Positions 26,574-36,086 are shown, numbered from the stretch's first letter. The stretch: DNA of 64,000 bases from Chitinophaga silvisoli (GCF_003412465.1 NZ_QTJV01000017.1:81589-145588), one strand, 5' to 3'. Notes: generated by a model from the sequence alone, not told the origin. Numbers and translations: made by a program.

Positions 26574-26602
26574 TACCGGGGTGTGCGTAGCAGGCCCCGG
26601 TA
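26574..26602 (-). terminator. Hairpin downstream of the reductase gene
   Basis: TACCGGGG and CCCCGGTA pair perfectly over 8 bp with a 13-base loop. It lies in the 195-base gap after the saccharopine-dehydrogenase-like gene stop (minus strand). The T-run is weak. Confidence 0.45.
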
Positions 26603-26658
26603 CGATTCTCTATCGGAAGAGTGAAGGTTTATGCAGAGATGAGATTATATCTATACAA

Positions 26659-27732
26659 TCAGTAACCTGTAATTATCCTTCTTTCTACTCCTTCTATCTC
26701 CATAATTAGTTCTGTTCCATAGGCGGTAGCCGGCGTTTGATATCCTGCTTTAAAATCTTTATTCAAGACCTTTTTTGTAATCAGTAATGCAGTCAATGCT
26801 GTCAGGGTATATGCTTCGGGCACCACCATATGTGCAGTAAGCGTGTTCCCTTTGGGGTTAGTGACCTGTGCCCAGATCAAAGTATTCGTTTTGTCGCGGG
26901 TAGCCTGATCTGGTCCGGGAGATTGACTTTTGACAATCGCATTTGCAATACCACGTACCAGTTTAGTTTTCAACAACCAGTTGTAAGCTGCTTGTCCCTT
27001 CAAAAAGAACCAGGCTGCTTTATTGATATTGATATAGGTTTCGATATTCGGTATTCCCGTGGAAACATACGCTGTACTCAGGTCTCCCCATGGAAGACTC
27101 ATGGTGAAGATCTTCTTTTTTTGCCCTGGGAATTGCACATACATGCCTTTTTTCCCTACAGGTTCTTCCACTAGTTTGCCATCAATCCTGGATAATCCCG
27201 GGAGGCCGAGTTTGAGTACGGTATTAATAGCAGTGCCTCTTGACAATGCGCTATTCAATATTGCGAATGCGATCTTTAAGGAACTGGCATCGGGCATTTG
27301 TTGTTTGAGCCATAGCGCAAGGCAGTCTGTAGGTACTACGTCGTAACCGGCACCGGGCAGGAGCATGACACCTTTATCTCTAGCAGCTTTATCGTAGGTA
27401 CGGATCATGTCATAGATCATGGCATCGCCATTCAAATCGAGGTAATGCCGGCCTTCGGCAATACAGGCTTCTACTAATTGCTTCGCGGTAAAATCGTAAG
27501 GGCCGGCTGCATTTACCACTACACCTACTTCCTGCAAGGCTTGTTGTATGGCAGACTGATGATCCAATGCAAATACACGAATGGGCAGACTGAGTTCAGC
27601 ACCCAGTTTTTCCAACGCCTGTTTGTTTCTGCCCGCCAGGATAGGTTGCAGGCCGAATGCCGCCGCATAGCGGGCAATTAATTCTCCGGTATAGCCGTTT
27701 GCTCCATAGAGCAGGAATGAATGATCCAACAT
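26659..27732 (-). CDS. Saccharopine dehydrogenase-like NAD(P)-binding reductase
   Basis: About 357 residues from the ATG at 27732 (a TTG at 27747 adds five residues). The N-terminus has a Rossmann motif, LYGANGYTGELIARYA, then LAGRNKQALEKLGAEL typical of the saccharopine dehydrogenase / trans-acting enoyl reductase group. The substrate is not known. The next gene upstream is the DUF6526 protein on the same strand, 25 bases away. Confidence 0.8.
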   Translation of the reverse strand: MLDHSFLLYGANGYTGELIARYAAAFGLQPILAGRNKQALEKLGAELSLPIRVFALDHQSAIQQALQEVGVVVNAAGPYDFTAKQLVEACIAEGRHYLDLNGDAMIYDMIRTYDKAARDKGVMLLPGAGYDVVPTDCLALWLKQQMPDASSLKIAFAILNSALSRGTAINTVLKLGLPGLSRIDGKLVEEPVGKKGMYVQFPGQKKKIFTMSLPWGDLSTAYVSTGIPNIETYININKAAWFFLKGQAAYNWLLKTKLVRGIANAIVKSQSPGPDQATRDKTNTLIWAQVTNPKGNTLTAHMVVPEAYTLTALTALLITKKVLNKDFKAGYQTPATAYGTELIMEIEGVERRIITGY

Positions 27733-27757
27733 GGGAGAAATGTACAAATATTCTTTG

Positions 27758-28195
27758 TTATACTCTCATATAATCGCCCTGCCATTCTTTTACTGCGCGC
27801 TTGATCTGGTCAGGAGAAAGGTTTTCTGCCAGGGCTCTCTTCACCAGGCCGGGGAATTCACCATCTGACGCAAACCTTAACGCCAGGATCTGACCAAGGG
27901 AAAGATTTTTTTCCAATGGTTCAAAGCGCTGGCCTGTCAGCGCAAAATACCTGAACCGTACTTCGAGCCGGACGATTCTATCCTGGGTAGTGAGCGCGTA
28001 ATGCTGCCTGAGCATAAAGCCCAGCCAGCCAATGATCAACAGGAGGATGGCCATGAATACCCATTCCAATGCAGCATCTGGATGCCTGACAGCAAAGGTA
28101 ATGCTGGCTATGATCCCGACTAAGAGAACAGGATAGAATACAAAGTGATGAGGTGGATAATACCGGATGTGATTCTTATAATTTTGTGTTTCCAT
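27758..28195 (-). CDS. DUF6526 family membrane protein
   Basis: A 145-residue protein with two hydrophobic segments (about 18-33 and 44-62) and a cytoplasmic C-terminal half with LEVRFRYFALTGQ and a helical LSPDQIKRAVKEW end. From memory this is DUF6526, a conserved family in Bacteroidota of unknown function. It lies between an AraC-type regulator and the reductase gene on the same strand. Confidence 0.7.
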   Translation of the reverse strand: METQNYKNHIRYYPPHHFVFYPVLLVGIIASITFAVRHPDAALEWVFMAILLLIIGWLGFMLRQHYALTTQDRIVRLEVRFRYFALTGQRFEPLEKNLSLGQILALRFASDGEFPGLVKRALAENLSPDQIKRAVKEWQGDYMRV

Positions 28196-28215
28196 GAGAT
28201 AAATGTAATCATTTA

Positions 28216-29013
28216 TCAGGCTCTTAGCCGGGAAGGTGCCACTCCATATGCTTTCTTAAACACAAAAGAAAAATGCGACAGGTCTTTAAACCCTACTTCC
28301 AGGTAAACATCTGTGGATTTCCAACCCTTTTCTTTTATCAGGAAATAGGCATCTTCCAATCTCTTCTGCTGTAGCCATTTACCGGGTGTGGTATGGAATA
28401 CTTTTTCAAAGTCTCTTTTAAATGTCGCCAGACTCCGGCCTGTCAGGTAAGCAAACCTGCTGATATCAACATTGAATTTGTAATGCTCATTCATATAGGC
28501 TTCCAGGTCTATCTTGCCCGGTGCACTAAAATCGAATAACAGGTTCTTCAGCTCAGGCTTCAATTGCAATAACAACATGACCGCCTCTTTTACCTTCATC
28601 ATGGTGAGCATAGGGTTATGCACGCCCTGTCCGTCTATATAAGGTTGTAATGAATCCCTGTAATGTGTCAGGAGCGAATGTTCCGGGAGATGGAAGTTCT
28701 TTTCCCCTTTGAAGATACCATCTGCTTTCAGGCCAGTCTCCTGACTTAAGCTATGTAGCAGTTCCTGGTCTATCCTGATGCCTACAGTTTTGAAATCGCC
28801 CCCGGTGGCAGGCGGGATCTTCACGAATTTTGCGAGCTGGTTCCTGGCAAAGAAGCGGAAATCGCCCGCTTTAAACACATAATGCTTGCCATCCAGGAAC
28901 ACTTCCTGTGTACCGGCAACGATATATCCCAGGGAATGCTCGCCGATGAAATTCTCACCTTCTCTGCTCACGTGATGGTAACAGGATACAAGTATTCTTT
29001 CCTTTTCTGACAT
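28216..29013 (-). CDS. AraC-family transcriptional regulator (ExsA-like)
   Basis: A 265-residue protein. The N-terminal cupin-like domain (about 1-160) starts with LVSCYHHVSREGENFIGEHSL..., and the C-terminal AraC domain (about 165-265) has two HTH motifs: FNVDISRFAYLTGRSLATFKRDF and VYLEVGFKDLSHFSFVFKKAYG. It is 20 bases upstream of the DUF6526 gene on the same strand. Its targets may be that gene or the flanking aldehyde dehydrogenase. Confidence 0.85.
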   Translation of the reverse strand: MSEKERILVSCYHHVSREGENFIGEHSLGYIVAGTQEVFLDGKHYVFKAGDFRFFARNQLAKFVKIPPATGGDFKTVGIRIDQELLHSLSQETGLKADGIFKGEKNFHLPEHSLLTHYRDSLQPYIDGQGVHNPMLTMMKVKEAVMLLLQLKPELKNLLFDFSAPGKIDLEAYMNEHYKFNVDISRFAYLTGRSLATFKRDFEKVFHTTPGKWLQQKRLEDAYFLIKEKGWKSTDVYLEVGFKDLSHFSFVFKKAYGVAPSRLRA

Positions 29014-29032
29014 ACTTTAATAATTAAATACG

Positions 29033-29139
29033 GGGTTGTATCAAAAGTAAAATTCCCGGGATTTAATACGGCTTCCTGATGGAGAGAATTTTCTTTAATT
29101 GCATACTAAATGCCATCAAATTACTTCTGATACAACCTC
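29033..29139. repeat. Dispersed inverted-repeat element, copy C
   Basis: Arms GGGGTTGTATCAAAAGTAAA and ATTACTTCTGATACAACCTC with CCGGGATTTAAT and CTGATGGAGAGAATTTT inside. Unlike the others it lies between two genes of the same (minus) strand. Confidence 0.8.
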
Positions 29140-29148
29140 ATCTGTATT

Positions 29149-30567
29149 TTATCCTCTGATGATCGTCTTTGGTTCTACATATTCTTCCAGTCCAAAGGTA
29201 CCATATTCTCTTCCGATACCAGACTGTTTAAATCCACCAAATGGTGCCATCGGATCATGCTGCAGGCTATTTACCATGACTCTACCTGCCACTATCTGCT
29301 CTGCCACTTTCCTGGCGCGCTCCTCGTTCGTACCACTCACATAGGCAGCTAATCCATAGGTAGTATCATTGGCCATGGCAATTGCCTCTTCTTCAGTTTT
29401 ATAAGTTAGTACAGAAATGACTGGTCCGAAAATCTCTTCTCTTGCAATCTTCATATCAGGAGTCACATTTGCAAACACGGTTGGTTTTACAAAGTTACCG
29501 GCTTCCAGTCCCTCAGGATGGCCAGGGCCACCTGCCAGTACTTCAGCACCCTGTTCAATGCCTGACTGGATATAACTCTGTACACGTTCATATTGCTTTA
29601 CACTTACCATAGGGCCTATTACAGTAGAATCATCTGCAGGATCACCTACTTTTGCATTCGCCACTGCCTCTTTTAATAAGGCCTTTGCTTCATCCAGGCG
29701 GGTTTCAGGTACCAGCAATCTTGTACCTGCTATACATGCCTGTCCATTGTTCATGAAACCTGCTGCTACTGCCATTGGAATCGCCTTAGTAAAATCAGCA
29801 TCATCCAGGATGATATTGGGAGATTTACCACCCAGTTCCAGGGTTACTCTCTTCATGGTATCTACTGCACCTCTGGCAATCGTCTTACCTACCGCAGTAG
29901 AGCCAGTGAAGGAAATTTTTGCCACATCCGGATGGCGGGTCAGTTCAGCACCTACTACATTCCCCAGGCCATTGACTACATTGTAGATACCTGCAGGCAA
30001 TCCTGCTTCATGAAATGCTTCGAGTACTATCTGTGTTTGCAATGCACTCATTTCACTTGGCTTGATCACGGCTGTACAACCAGCTGATATGGCGGTGGCC
30101 AGCTTACCACAAATGAAGTTGGCATTTGCATTCCATGGAGTAATGATGCCTACTACACCCAGTGGTTCCATTCTTACCCGGGAGCGGCCTGCTGTACGTT
30201 CAAATTCAAAGTCAGCCAGTACCTCCTGTGCATGCAGGAAAGCATCCAGCGCCATTTCAGTGCTTGCTTTTGCACGGGATACCGGTGCACCATATTCTTC
30301 TATAGTCGCAGCAGTGAGGTCATCGATACGCTTATAAAGGGCATCGTATAATTGCTGTAGATATTGAATCCTGGTTTCTTTTGAAGAAAGAGAAAAGGTC
30401 TTAAATGCTTCCTTTGCACTGGCGATGGCTAATTGGGCATCGGTTTCATCGCCGAGTCTTACTTGGCCTATGAGTTGATTGGTGGCTGGGTTGATCAGGT
30501 CAAACATTTCCTGTCCGTGAGGGGTGACAAATGCCCCGTTGATATAAATTTTATCTATCGTTTTCAT
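29149..30567 (-). CDS. NAD(P)-dependent aldehyde dehydrogenase
   Basis: A 472-residue aldehyde dehydrogenase with full-length family architecture. The active-site Glu244 lies in TLELGGKSP and the catalytic Cys278 in NNGQACIAGTR. A FITPWNAN-type motif near 141-149 and the NAD-binding PSEMSALQ region are intact. A strong -7 box TACCTTTG is at 30594-30587, 20 bases upstream. It is likely regulated by the Crp/Fnr or AraC regulator nearby. The aldehyde substrate is not known. Confidence 0.9.
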   Translation of the reverse strand: MKTIDKIYINGAFVTPHGQEMFDLINPATNQLIGQVRLGDETDAQLAIASAKEAFKTFSLSSKETRIQYLQQLYDALYKRIDDLTAATIEEYGAPVSRAKASTEMALDAFLHAQEVLADFEFERTAGRSRVRMEPLGVVGIITPWNANANFICGKLATAISAGCTAVIKPSEMSALQTQIVLEAFHEAGLPAGIYNVVNGLGNVVGAELTRHPDVAKISFTGSTAVGKTIARGAVDTMKRVTLELGGKSPNIILDDADFTKAIPMAVAAGFMNNGQACIAGTRLLVPETRLDEAKALLKEAVANAKVGDPADDSTVIGPMVSVKQYERVQSYIQSGIEQGAEVLAGGPGHPEGLEAGNFVKPTVFANVTPDMKIAREEIFGPVISVLTYKTEEEAIAMANDTTYGLAAYVSGTNEERARKVAEQIVAGRVMVNSLQHDPMAPFGGFKQSGIGREYGTFGLEEYVEPKTIIRG

Positions 30568-30586
30568 AATTGATATTTTGATAGAT

Positions 30587-30594
30587 CAAAGGTA
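30587..30594 (-). promoter_or_regulatory. -7 box of the aldehyde dehydrogenase gene
   Basis: TACCTTTG on the minus strand, exactly the TAnnTTTG consensus, about 20 bases before the ATG at 30567. Confidence 0.55.
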
Positions 30595-30655
30595 GGACGG
30601 GAAGGGCTCATGCTGTTTTGTTCTAAAGCTCAAATTACTTTGTTATAAGGTGCAG

Positions 30656-31213
30656 TTATCCATCACCTTTCAGCAGGCGGTTCAAACTCCTTACACTTAT
30701 GCCCATATAACCGGCAAGATCCTGTTTAGTGAACGCAATCTGCTGTGCGGCGAGCATTTTCTGTAACCGGGGTAGTAGCTCTGCCATGGTATATAATTGT
30801 TGTCTGGCCATCTTTACCGAAGAATTCGCTACTCTGGTGGCCAGCAGGCGCAGTACTAATGTATTGAAGGCGGGTACTGTCTGCAGAAAATAATGAAACT
30901 GGCCAACGCCCATGGCATACAGGCTTACAGGCGTTACCGCATCTACGCTACAAACCGTCTTCGTACCTCTTATGGCCTCTACTTCGCCCAGCATTTCGCC
31001 TTCACCCAGGAATTCTAAGATATACTCCTTACCATTCTCTTCCGTAATCAGGGGTTTTACTACGCCGGAACGGATGATATAGATCTGCAGGATTTCCTGC
31101 TCCTGGAAGATAAATCTTTGCCCCGCATCGAACTGCCGGATGGTAATAGCCCCTCCTGCTGCAGGCAGGATGTCATTGATTAATTGTAATAAGTCAAGGT
31201 TTGTTTGGATCAT
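30656..31213 (-). CDS. Crp/Fnr-family transcriptional regulator
   Basis: A 185-residue protein: cyclic-nucleotide-binding beta-barrel domain (about 20-130) and a C-terminal winged helix with KQDLAGYMGISVRSLNRLLKG as recognition segment. It is divergent from the epimerase gene; between them lies the dyad GGGACA-AA-TGTCCC. This suggests it controls itself and the epimerase. The ligand is unknown. Confidence 0.87.
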   Translation of the reverse strand: MIQTNLDLLQLINDILPAAGGAITIRQFDAGQRFIFQEQEILQIYIIRSGVVKPLITEENGKEYILEFLGEGEMLGEVEAIRGTKTVCSVDAVTPVSLYAMGVGQFHYFLQTVPAFNTLVLRLLATRVANSSVKMARQQLYTMAELLPRLQKMLAAQQIAFTKQDLAGYMGISVRSLNRLLKGDG

Positions 31214-31224
31214 GTTGTAAATTG

Positions 31225-31238
31225 GGACAAATGTCCCG
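31225..31238. promoter_or_regulatory. Operator-like dyad GGGACA..TGTCCC between divergent genes
   Basis: A 14-bp perfect dyad (arms GGGACA and TGTCCC, central AA) in the 70-base gap between the Crp/Fnr gene (-) and the epimerase gene (+). Such symmetry and position fit a Crp-type operator controlling both. Confidence 0.6.
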
Positions 31239-31283
31239 CGATTAAGTTTTACCCAAAGTAAATTTACGTCCTCAATTCATTAT

Positions 31284-32270
31284 ATGAAAATACTGATTAC
31301 TGGCAGCACCGGACATCTTGGCGAAGCATTGGTCAGAACCCTTGCTCCACAAGGGCATGAAATTGTTTCTATCGATATACAGGCTTCAGGTTTCACTACA
31401 CATACGGGGAATATTGCCAATCCTACGCTTGTACAGGAATGTATGCAGGGTGTGGATATCGTGCTTCATACAGCTACTTTGCATAAGCCGCATGTAGGCA
31501 CGCATTCCCGCCAGGAGTTTGTTGATACTAACATCACCGGCACCCTGCAATTGCTGGAAGCGGCTACTGCCAACCGGGTAAAGGCTTTCATTTTCACCAG
31601 TACGACCAGTGTATTTGGGGATGCGCTTATACCGCCACCGGGGCAGCCGGCAGCGTGGATTACTGAGGATGTAGCGCCGCAGCCTAAGAACATTTATGGT
31701 GTGACGAAGACGGCTGCCGAGGATCTTTGCCAGCTCTTTTATCGCAATCAAAAATTGCCGGTACTTATTTTGCGCACCTCCCGTTTCTTTCCTGAGCAGG
31801 ATGACAATAAAGGGATGCGCGATGCATTTGCAGATGATAACCTGAAAGCACTGGAGTATTTGTACCGGAGGGTAGATGTGGAGGATGTGGTGTCTGCACA
31901 TATAGCGGCAATGCATCGTGCAGCGGAGATTGGTTTTGGGAAATATATTATCAGCGCGACTACGCCTTTTACAGCGGCAGATCTGCCAGCATTACGCGCA
32001 GATGCTGCCGGGGTGATACAAGGTATTTACCCGGAAGCAAAGGAGATCTTTGCACAACATAAGTGGCAGTTCCTGCCGCAGATAGACCGTGTGTATGTCA
32101 ATGAAAAGGCCCGCAGGGAATTGCACTGGCAGCCACAACATGATTTCGGGTCGCTCTTACAAAAACTACAACAGGGGCTATCTATTAAGAGCAAACTGGC
32201 TGATATAATCGGTGCCAAGGGTTATCATACAGAAACGTTTTCAGAGGGGCCATACCCTGTGAGTCATTAA
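31284..32270 (+). CDS. NAD-dependent epimerase/dehydratase (extended SDR)
   Basis: A 328-residue extended short-chain dehydrogenase. The N-terminus has the Rossmann motif GSTGHLG (7-13), and the catalytic YGVTK motif follows an expected TSTTSVFG sequence. Substrate is unknown, but SDRs of this type act on nucleotide sugars or other alcohols. It is divergent from a Crp/Fnr gene and convergent with a dehydrogenase gene across inverted repeat D. Confidence 0.85.
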   Translation: MKILITGSTGHLGEALVRTLAPQGHEIVSIDIQASGFTTHTGNIANPTLVQECMQGVDIVLHTATLHKPHVGTHSRQEFVDTNITGTLQLLEAATANRVKAFIFTSTTSVFGDALIPPPGQPAAWITEDVAPQPKNIYGVTKTAAEDLCQLFYRNQKLPVLILRTSRFFPEQDDNKGMRDAFADDNLKALEYLYRRVDVEDVVSAHIAAMHRAAEIGFGKYIISATTPFTAADLPALRADAAGVIQGIYPEAKEIFAQHKWQFLPQIDRVYVNEKARRELHWQPQHDFGSLLQKLQQGLSIKSKLADIIGAKGYHTETFSEGPYPVSH

Positions 32271-32275
32271 AAGCA

Positions 32276-32378
32276 AAGAGGTTGCATCAAAAGTAAATTG
32301 CAGGCATGGAGAACTAAAAAATTCTCTCTGCAATTATCCGCATTCAATCACGGAAATTTACATTTGACACAACCTCTT
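32276..32378. repeat. Dispersed inverted-repeat element, copy D (inverted)
   Basis: Arms AGAGGTTGCATCAAAAGTAA and the complement of its TTTACATTTGACACAACC end. The interior matches copies A-C only when read on the minus strand. Located between convergent genes. Confidence 0.75.
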
Positions 32379-32385
32379 GTATATT

Positions 32386-33234
32386 TTATATCACATCTTT
32401 GCTGATCACGGTCCAGTCTTTATTGCCAAATCCTTTTGCAATCCACTCATCCATCACCTGTGCAACTACAGGGATCACATTCAGATGAGTACCGCCTTTA
32501 GCAGTAGCATCTATGAAGATACCGGCATCTTTGCGGGCCATGTTCAGTTCCCAGGAAGGGTCATCATAAGGTGCGGACAATATTCTCTTTAACCTGGAAG
32601 TAACGCCTAATCCGGGGTTCCAGTCGGCCAGCAGGGTCAGTATATCATCTCCGTTTACACCCAGTGCTTTACCTACGGAGAGCATGTCAGTGAGGCCTGC
32701 AGTGAGGCATATTAAGAATGAGTTGCCCACCAGTTTCATAGCAGCGGCCTTTCCTGTTTCTTCACCGAAGTTCAGCAGTTTGCCTGTCATAGGGGCTAAC
32801 ACAGGCTCCAGTTTGTTCACCACCGCCTGGTCACCTGATACCAGCATATAACCGGTGCTTTCCAGTGCATTGCCCGGGCCCATGAACACAGGGGCATGCA
32901 GATAGGTGAAGCCTTTCTCTTTCCATTCCTTAGTACGTTCTTTCGCACCTTCTACGGTAGTGGTAGTATGATCTATGATCACAGCACCTGCTTTAAATCC
33001 AGGTGCAGCAGCGGCCAATACTTCGTTTACAGCTGCATCATCCTTGACAACTATATGCACATAATCAGCACCCTTCACGGCATCGGCTACGTTCGTAAAA
33101 GCCTTTGCACCAAAAGCTTCCAGCGCGGTCGCTCTTGAAGTCGTTCTGTTCCATACCTGTACCTGCTCTCCTTTTTTAATTAAAGCCTTCGTGAAATTTG
33201 ATCCTAAAAGGCCCATCCCTAAGAATGCTCTCAT
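32386..33234 (-). CDS. 3-hydroxyisobutyrate dehydrogenase-like NAD(P)-binding reductase
   Basis: About 282 residues from the ATG at 33234; the longer reading to 33357 has 41 residues without family similarity. The Rossmann start is FLGMGLLGSNFTKAL, where family members usually have GLGxMG. A helix with the GNSFLICLTAGLTDMLS motif contains the region of the active-site Lys (KLVGNS). It belongs to the beta-hydroxyacid dehydrogenase group; a substrate is not evident. It is convergent with the SDR gene. Confidence 0.8.
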   Translation of the reverse strand: MRAFLGMGLLGSNFTKALIKKGEQVQVWNRTTSRATALEAFGAKAFTNVADAVKGADYVHIVVKDDAAVNEVLAAAAPGFKAGAVIIDHTTTTVEGAKERTKEWKEKGFTYLHAPVFMGPGNALESTGYMLVSGDQAVVNKLEPVLAPMTGKLLNFGEETGKAAAMKLVGNSFLICLTAGLTDMLSVGKALGVNGDDILTLLADWNPGLGVTSRLKRILSAPYDDPSWELNMARKDAGIFIDATAKGGTHLNVIPVVAQVMDEWIAKGFGNKDWTVISKDVI

Positions 33235-33386
33235 AATTTCCGTTATTTTTTTTAAAGTTACGAAAAGCGGTGACGAATTGATCTGCGGCCGCTTTTTTTG
33301 AAAAAATGATGTATAATGCAATACTAGCTTCCAGCATAAAAAGTGCCGGTGATACATTCCTTCAATTATGTGCTATCTTAGCAGTC

Positions 33387-33749
33387 ATGTTAAAGTTTAG
33401 TTTAAAGTATTTTTTGCTGGCCCTGGCACTGTTTATTACTGAGGTACTGATAGCGCTATATGTACACGATTCCTTTATCCGTCCTTATGTAGGTGATTAC
33501 CTGGTTGTTATCTTTATTTATTGCGTGGTGAGAAGTATTTACCAGGCTCCGGTGAGGCGTGTTGCAACTGGGGTCTTAGTTTTTTCATACCTGATTGAAA
33601 TCGGGCAATACTTCAACCTGGTGGGGATACTGGGGCTGCAACACAACAGGGCGGCCAGGATTATAATCGGGACGAGCTTTGCGTGGAGTGATCTGGTGGC
33701 CTATACCCTGGGGATCCTGACGGTGATACTTGTGGAGAAAAAACGATAG
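33387..33749 (+). CDS. DUF2809 family membrane protein
   Basis: About 120 residues from the ATG at 33387; the ATG at 33306 adds 27 residues. Four hydrophobic segments, with YFLLALALFITEVLIALYVHDSFIRPYVGDYLVV at the start, as in DUF2809. A motif VHDSFIRPYVGD and EIGQYFN are conserved-looking. Function unknown; usually in single genes. Confidence 0.75.
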   Translation: MLKFSLKYFLLALALFITEVLIALYVHDSFIRPYVGDYLVVIFIYCVVRSIYQAPVRRVATGVLVFSYLIEIGQYFNLVGILGLQHNRAARIIIGTSFAWSDLVAYTLGILTVILVEKKR

Positions 33750-33896
33750 AAGAATAACCCGTTTATGCTGACGACAATTCTGGTGGAAAAGAAGCGATAG
33801 GAGGATGCCCCTTACAAAAATCAGCAGCATTTTATAATTCTGAGGATTCATTCCCTAACATGCTTATTTTTGGATAAGCGCATAATTTTTCCGATC

Positions 33897-36011
33897 ATGA
33901 AGATAACCCATACCTTACTATTGCTGCTTTTAGCATTGCCATCAACAGCACAACAAACACTTTGGCGTATCAGCAGCCCCCAAACAAAACAAGCATCGTA
34001 CCTGTTTGGCACCACTTACAGTAATGCCCCCAATGCTTTCAATTTCAACGACTCGGTACTGGTCGCATTCCGGAAATCCAAAGGCTTTGCGATGGAAACG
34101 AACTATGATTCACTATTTCAATACCTGAGTATAGCAAAGTACGAGGAGGGAACAAACAATCCAATACGGAGCATACTTAGTAAAGAAGAATACGCCTTTG
34201 CTGACAGTCTGGTATTTAAGAGAAGAAGGGAGCACATTGAAGACTTACAAACCAAACACCTGACTGTAGTAGCCTCCCGGATTACAGGTGATAAAATCCT
34301 GCCCCTGGTAGGTCCTGAATACCCGCAATTCTGGCTCTCCCTCCAGGCCGACAAACTAGGTAAAACTACCTATGGCCTTGAAAAAGCGCAGAACCAGGTA
34401 AAAGTACTGTTTCCTGATACCGTACTGCCTGCATTCAAAAAGTACTTCCTTAGCAGGATAGGATATTTGTCCGCCGATGGCACAACCCCGGACCAGCACC
34501 TGGAAAGTCGTGCCGAGGAAATGGCCGCTAACTTCATCCGGCTCTCCCGCACTACGTCTATTTTCGCTGCTATAGATACGCTATATATCCCAGGACTGAT
34601 TCAGCAGCTGCGCAGGCAGGGATATAAGGTAACACCTGTCAATGCTGCCACTACGGATAGAGCAAAGCAGGATCGTGCGCAACTGGAGAATGATACATGG
34701 TTTGCACTGAATAAGCCGGAAGAGGGCTTCAGCGTGCTACTCCCCTCTTACCCAAAGAAGAGCAGGTCCGCTGACCTGGAGAATGAGAAATATTATATAG
34801 GAGGTAATAAAACCAGCGGGGGTATTGTGGCTATCAGGGAGCTGACAGATATGGCCATTCCACGGGATACGATCGTTGCTGAAATCCTTAAGAAATACAC
34901 AAAGAAGCAGAAGCTGGCAAGCATTCCTACAAAGCACATTGTGTACAAAAGGCATAATGGGATTGAAATTTCCGTCCGGGAAAAAGAAGGCATGTTCTCA
35001 CTACGCATGTTCCTGGTGAATAACAGGGTATTCACATTTATTTATGCAGGACAGGATACCATCGACAGGGATCGTCTATTTAACTCTGTAAAGCTGTATG
35101 ATATCCGGCCCCAAACAGTATACGATTCCTTTACTGTAAGAGGTGGCGCTGCCACAGTGCTTATGCCGGCGAACAGGTTTAGCTATAGGGAAGCAACATA
35201 TACGCATGTATACAAAGCGGCAGACTATGCACAACACATCTCATACTTCCTGCGCACAGAGCTGCCACCCGCCGGCGGACAAGCAGATGATGGGACCATG
35301 TCGCTGACAGAAGAGACCAGGAGCCCTCTTGCCAATGCCAGTAAAATCGACTCCATCAGTTACCAGAAAAACGGACTACCCGTATACACGGTAAAATATA
35401 AACAGCTCAATGGATTCATGTCCCGCCAGGATGTGATAAAAAGGGGGACTGCCACCTTTACCCTGATCAGTACCTACGATCCCCGGCAGACGGACAGCAA
35501 TTATGTAAACCGGTTTTTTAACAGCTTCCAGCTACGCCCTGTTCAAAGTAATGCTGAATGGGAAACTTTTACTGACAATGACAGCAGCTTCACGATAAAG
35601 ACACCCGCATATATGCGCTTCAATATCCTCGCAATTGGCTGGGACCACCTTGCAGGTGCGAGCCGGAAGGTATATACAGCATGGGATACAGCCAGTCAGG
35701 CCAGGTACAGGGTTTCTGTGATAAGCTTCGATGAAAATGAGCAGGCAGCTGTTTCATCAGGCTTTATGTCAGCAGATGCCGATCAGACTATTATCAGCTC
35801 CACAAATTATAAGACGGGCGATTTACCTACCTGGGAACTAACATTGCAGGCTAAAAATCATTATACAAGAGAATATAGGAAGGCATTGATCTCTGGTCAA
35901 AAAGCCTATATTATACAGGCATTCCTGCCGGAAGAAATGGCAAGTACAGGGTATGGACAGCGCTTTCTCAATTCCTTCCGCCTGTTAAAAAGTGAAGCAA
36001 TGCAGCAATAG
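33897..36011 (+). CDS. TraB/GumN-like secreted protein with large C-terminal extension
   Basis: About 704 residues from the ATG at 33897 (a TTG at 33870 adds nine). The signal peptide ends near AQQ. The N-terminal region (about 20-275) fits the TraB/GumN family, with YLFGTTYSNAP in place of the usual LFGTIH start and an FAMETNYD motif. The remaining 430 residues are not recognised and may form two repeated beta-rich domains, each beginning near PEEGFSVLLP and DNDSSFTIKTP. It probably acts in the periplasm. It is convergent with the next gene across element E. Confidence 0.75.
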   Translation: MKITHTLLLLLLALPSTAQQTLWRISSPQTKQASYLFGTTYSNAPNAFNFNDSVLVAFRKSKGFAMETNYDSLFQYLSIAKYEEGTNNPIRSILSKEEYAFADSLVFKRRREHIEDLQTKHLTVVASRITGDKILPLVGPEYPQFWLSLQADKLGKTTYGLEKAQNQVKVLFPDTVLPAFKKYFLSRIGYLSADGTTPDQHLESRAEEMAANFIRLSRTTSIFAAIDTLYIPGLIQQLRRQGYKVTPVNAATTDRAKQDRAQLENDTWFALNKPEEGFSVLLPSYPKKSRSADLENEKYYIGGNKTSGGIVAIRELTDMAIPRDTIVAEILKKYTKKQKLASIPTKHIVYKRHNGIEISVREKEGMFSLRMFLVNNRVFTFIYAGQDTIDRDRLFNSVKLYDIRPQTVYDSFTVRGGAATVLMPANRFSYREATYTHVYKAADYAQHISYFLRTELPPAGGQADDGTMSLTEETRSPLANASKIDSISYQKNGLPVYTVKYKQLNGFMSRQDVIKRGTATFTLISTYDPRQTDSNYVNRFFNSFQLRPVQSNAEWETFTDNDSSFTIKTPAYMRFNILAIGWDHLAGASRKVYTAWDTASQARYRVSVISFDENEQAAVSSGFMSADADQTIISSTNYKTGDLPTWELTLQAKNHYTREYRKALISGQKAYIIQAFLPEEMASTGYGQRFLNSFRLLKSEAMQQ

Positions 36012-36035
36012 CAATGACACCCATCCTTAGTAAAA

Positions 36036-36081
36036 AAGAGGTTGTAGCAGGCGTGAAATTACTTTCTGATACAACCTCTTC
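36036..36081. repeat. Dispersed inverted-repeat element, copy E (short form)
   Basis: AAGAGGTTGTA and TACAACCTCTT form the outer stem of a 46-base derivative that lacks the central 60 bases of copies A-D. A T-run follows. It separates convergent genes. Confidence 0.7.
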
Positions 36082-36086
36082 TTTTT

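Noticed and set aside
31386..31916. 176-residue ORF antisense to the SDR epimerase gene
   Set aside because: The sense frame has the SDR motifs; the other has none.
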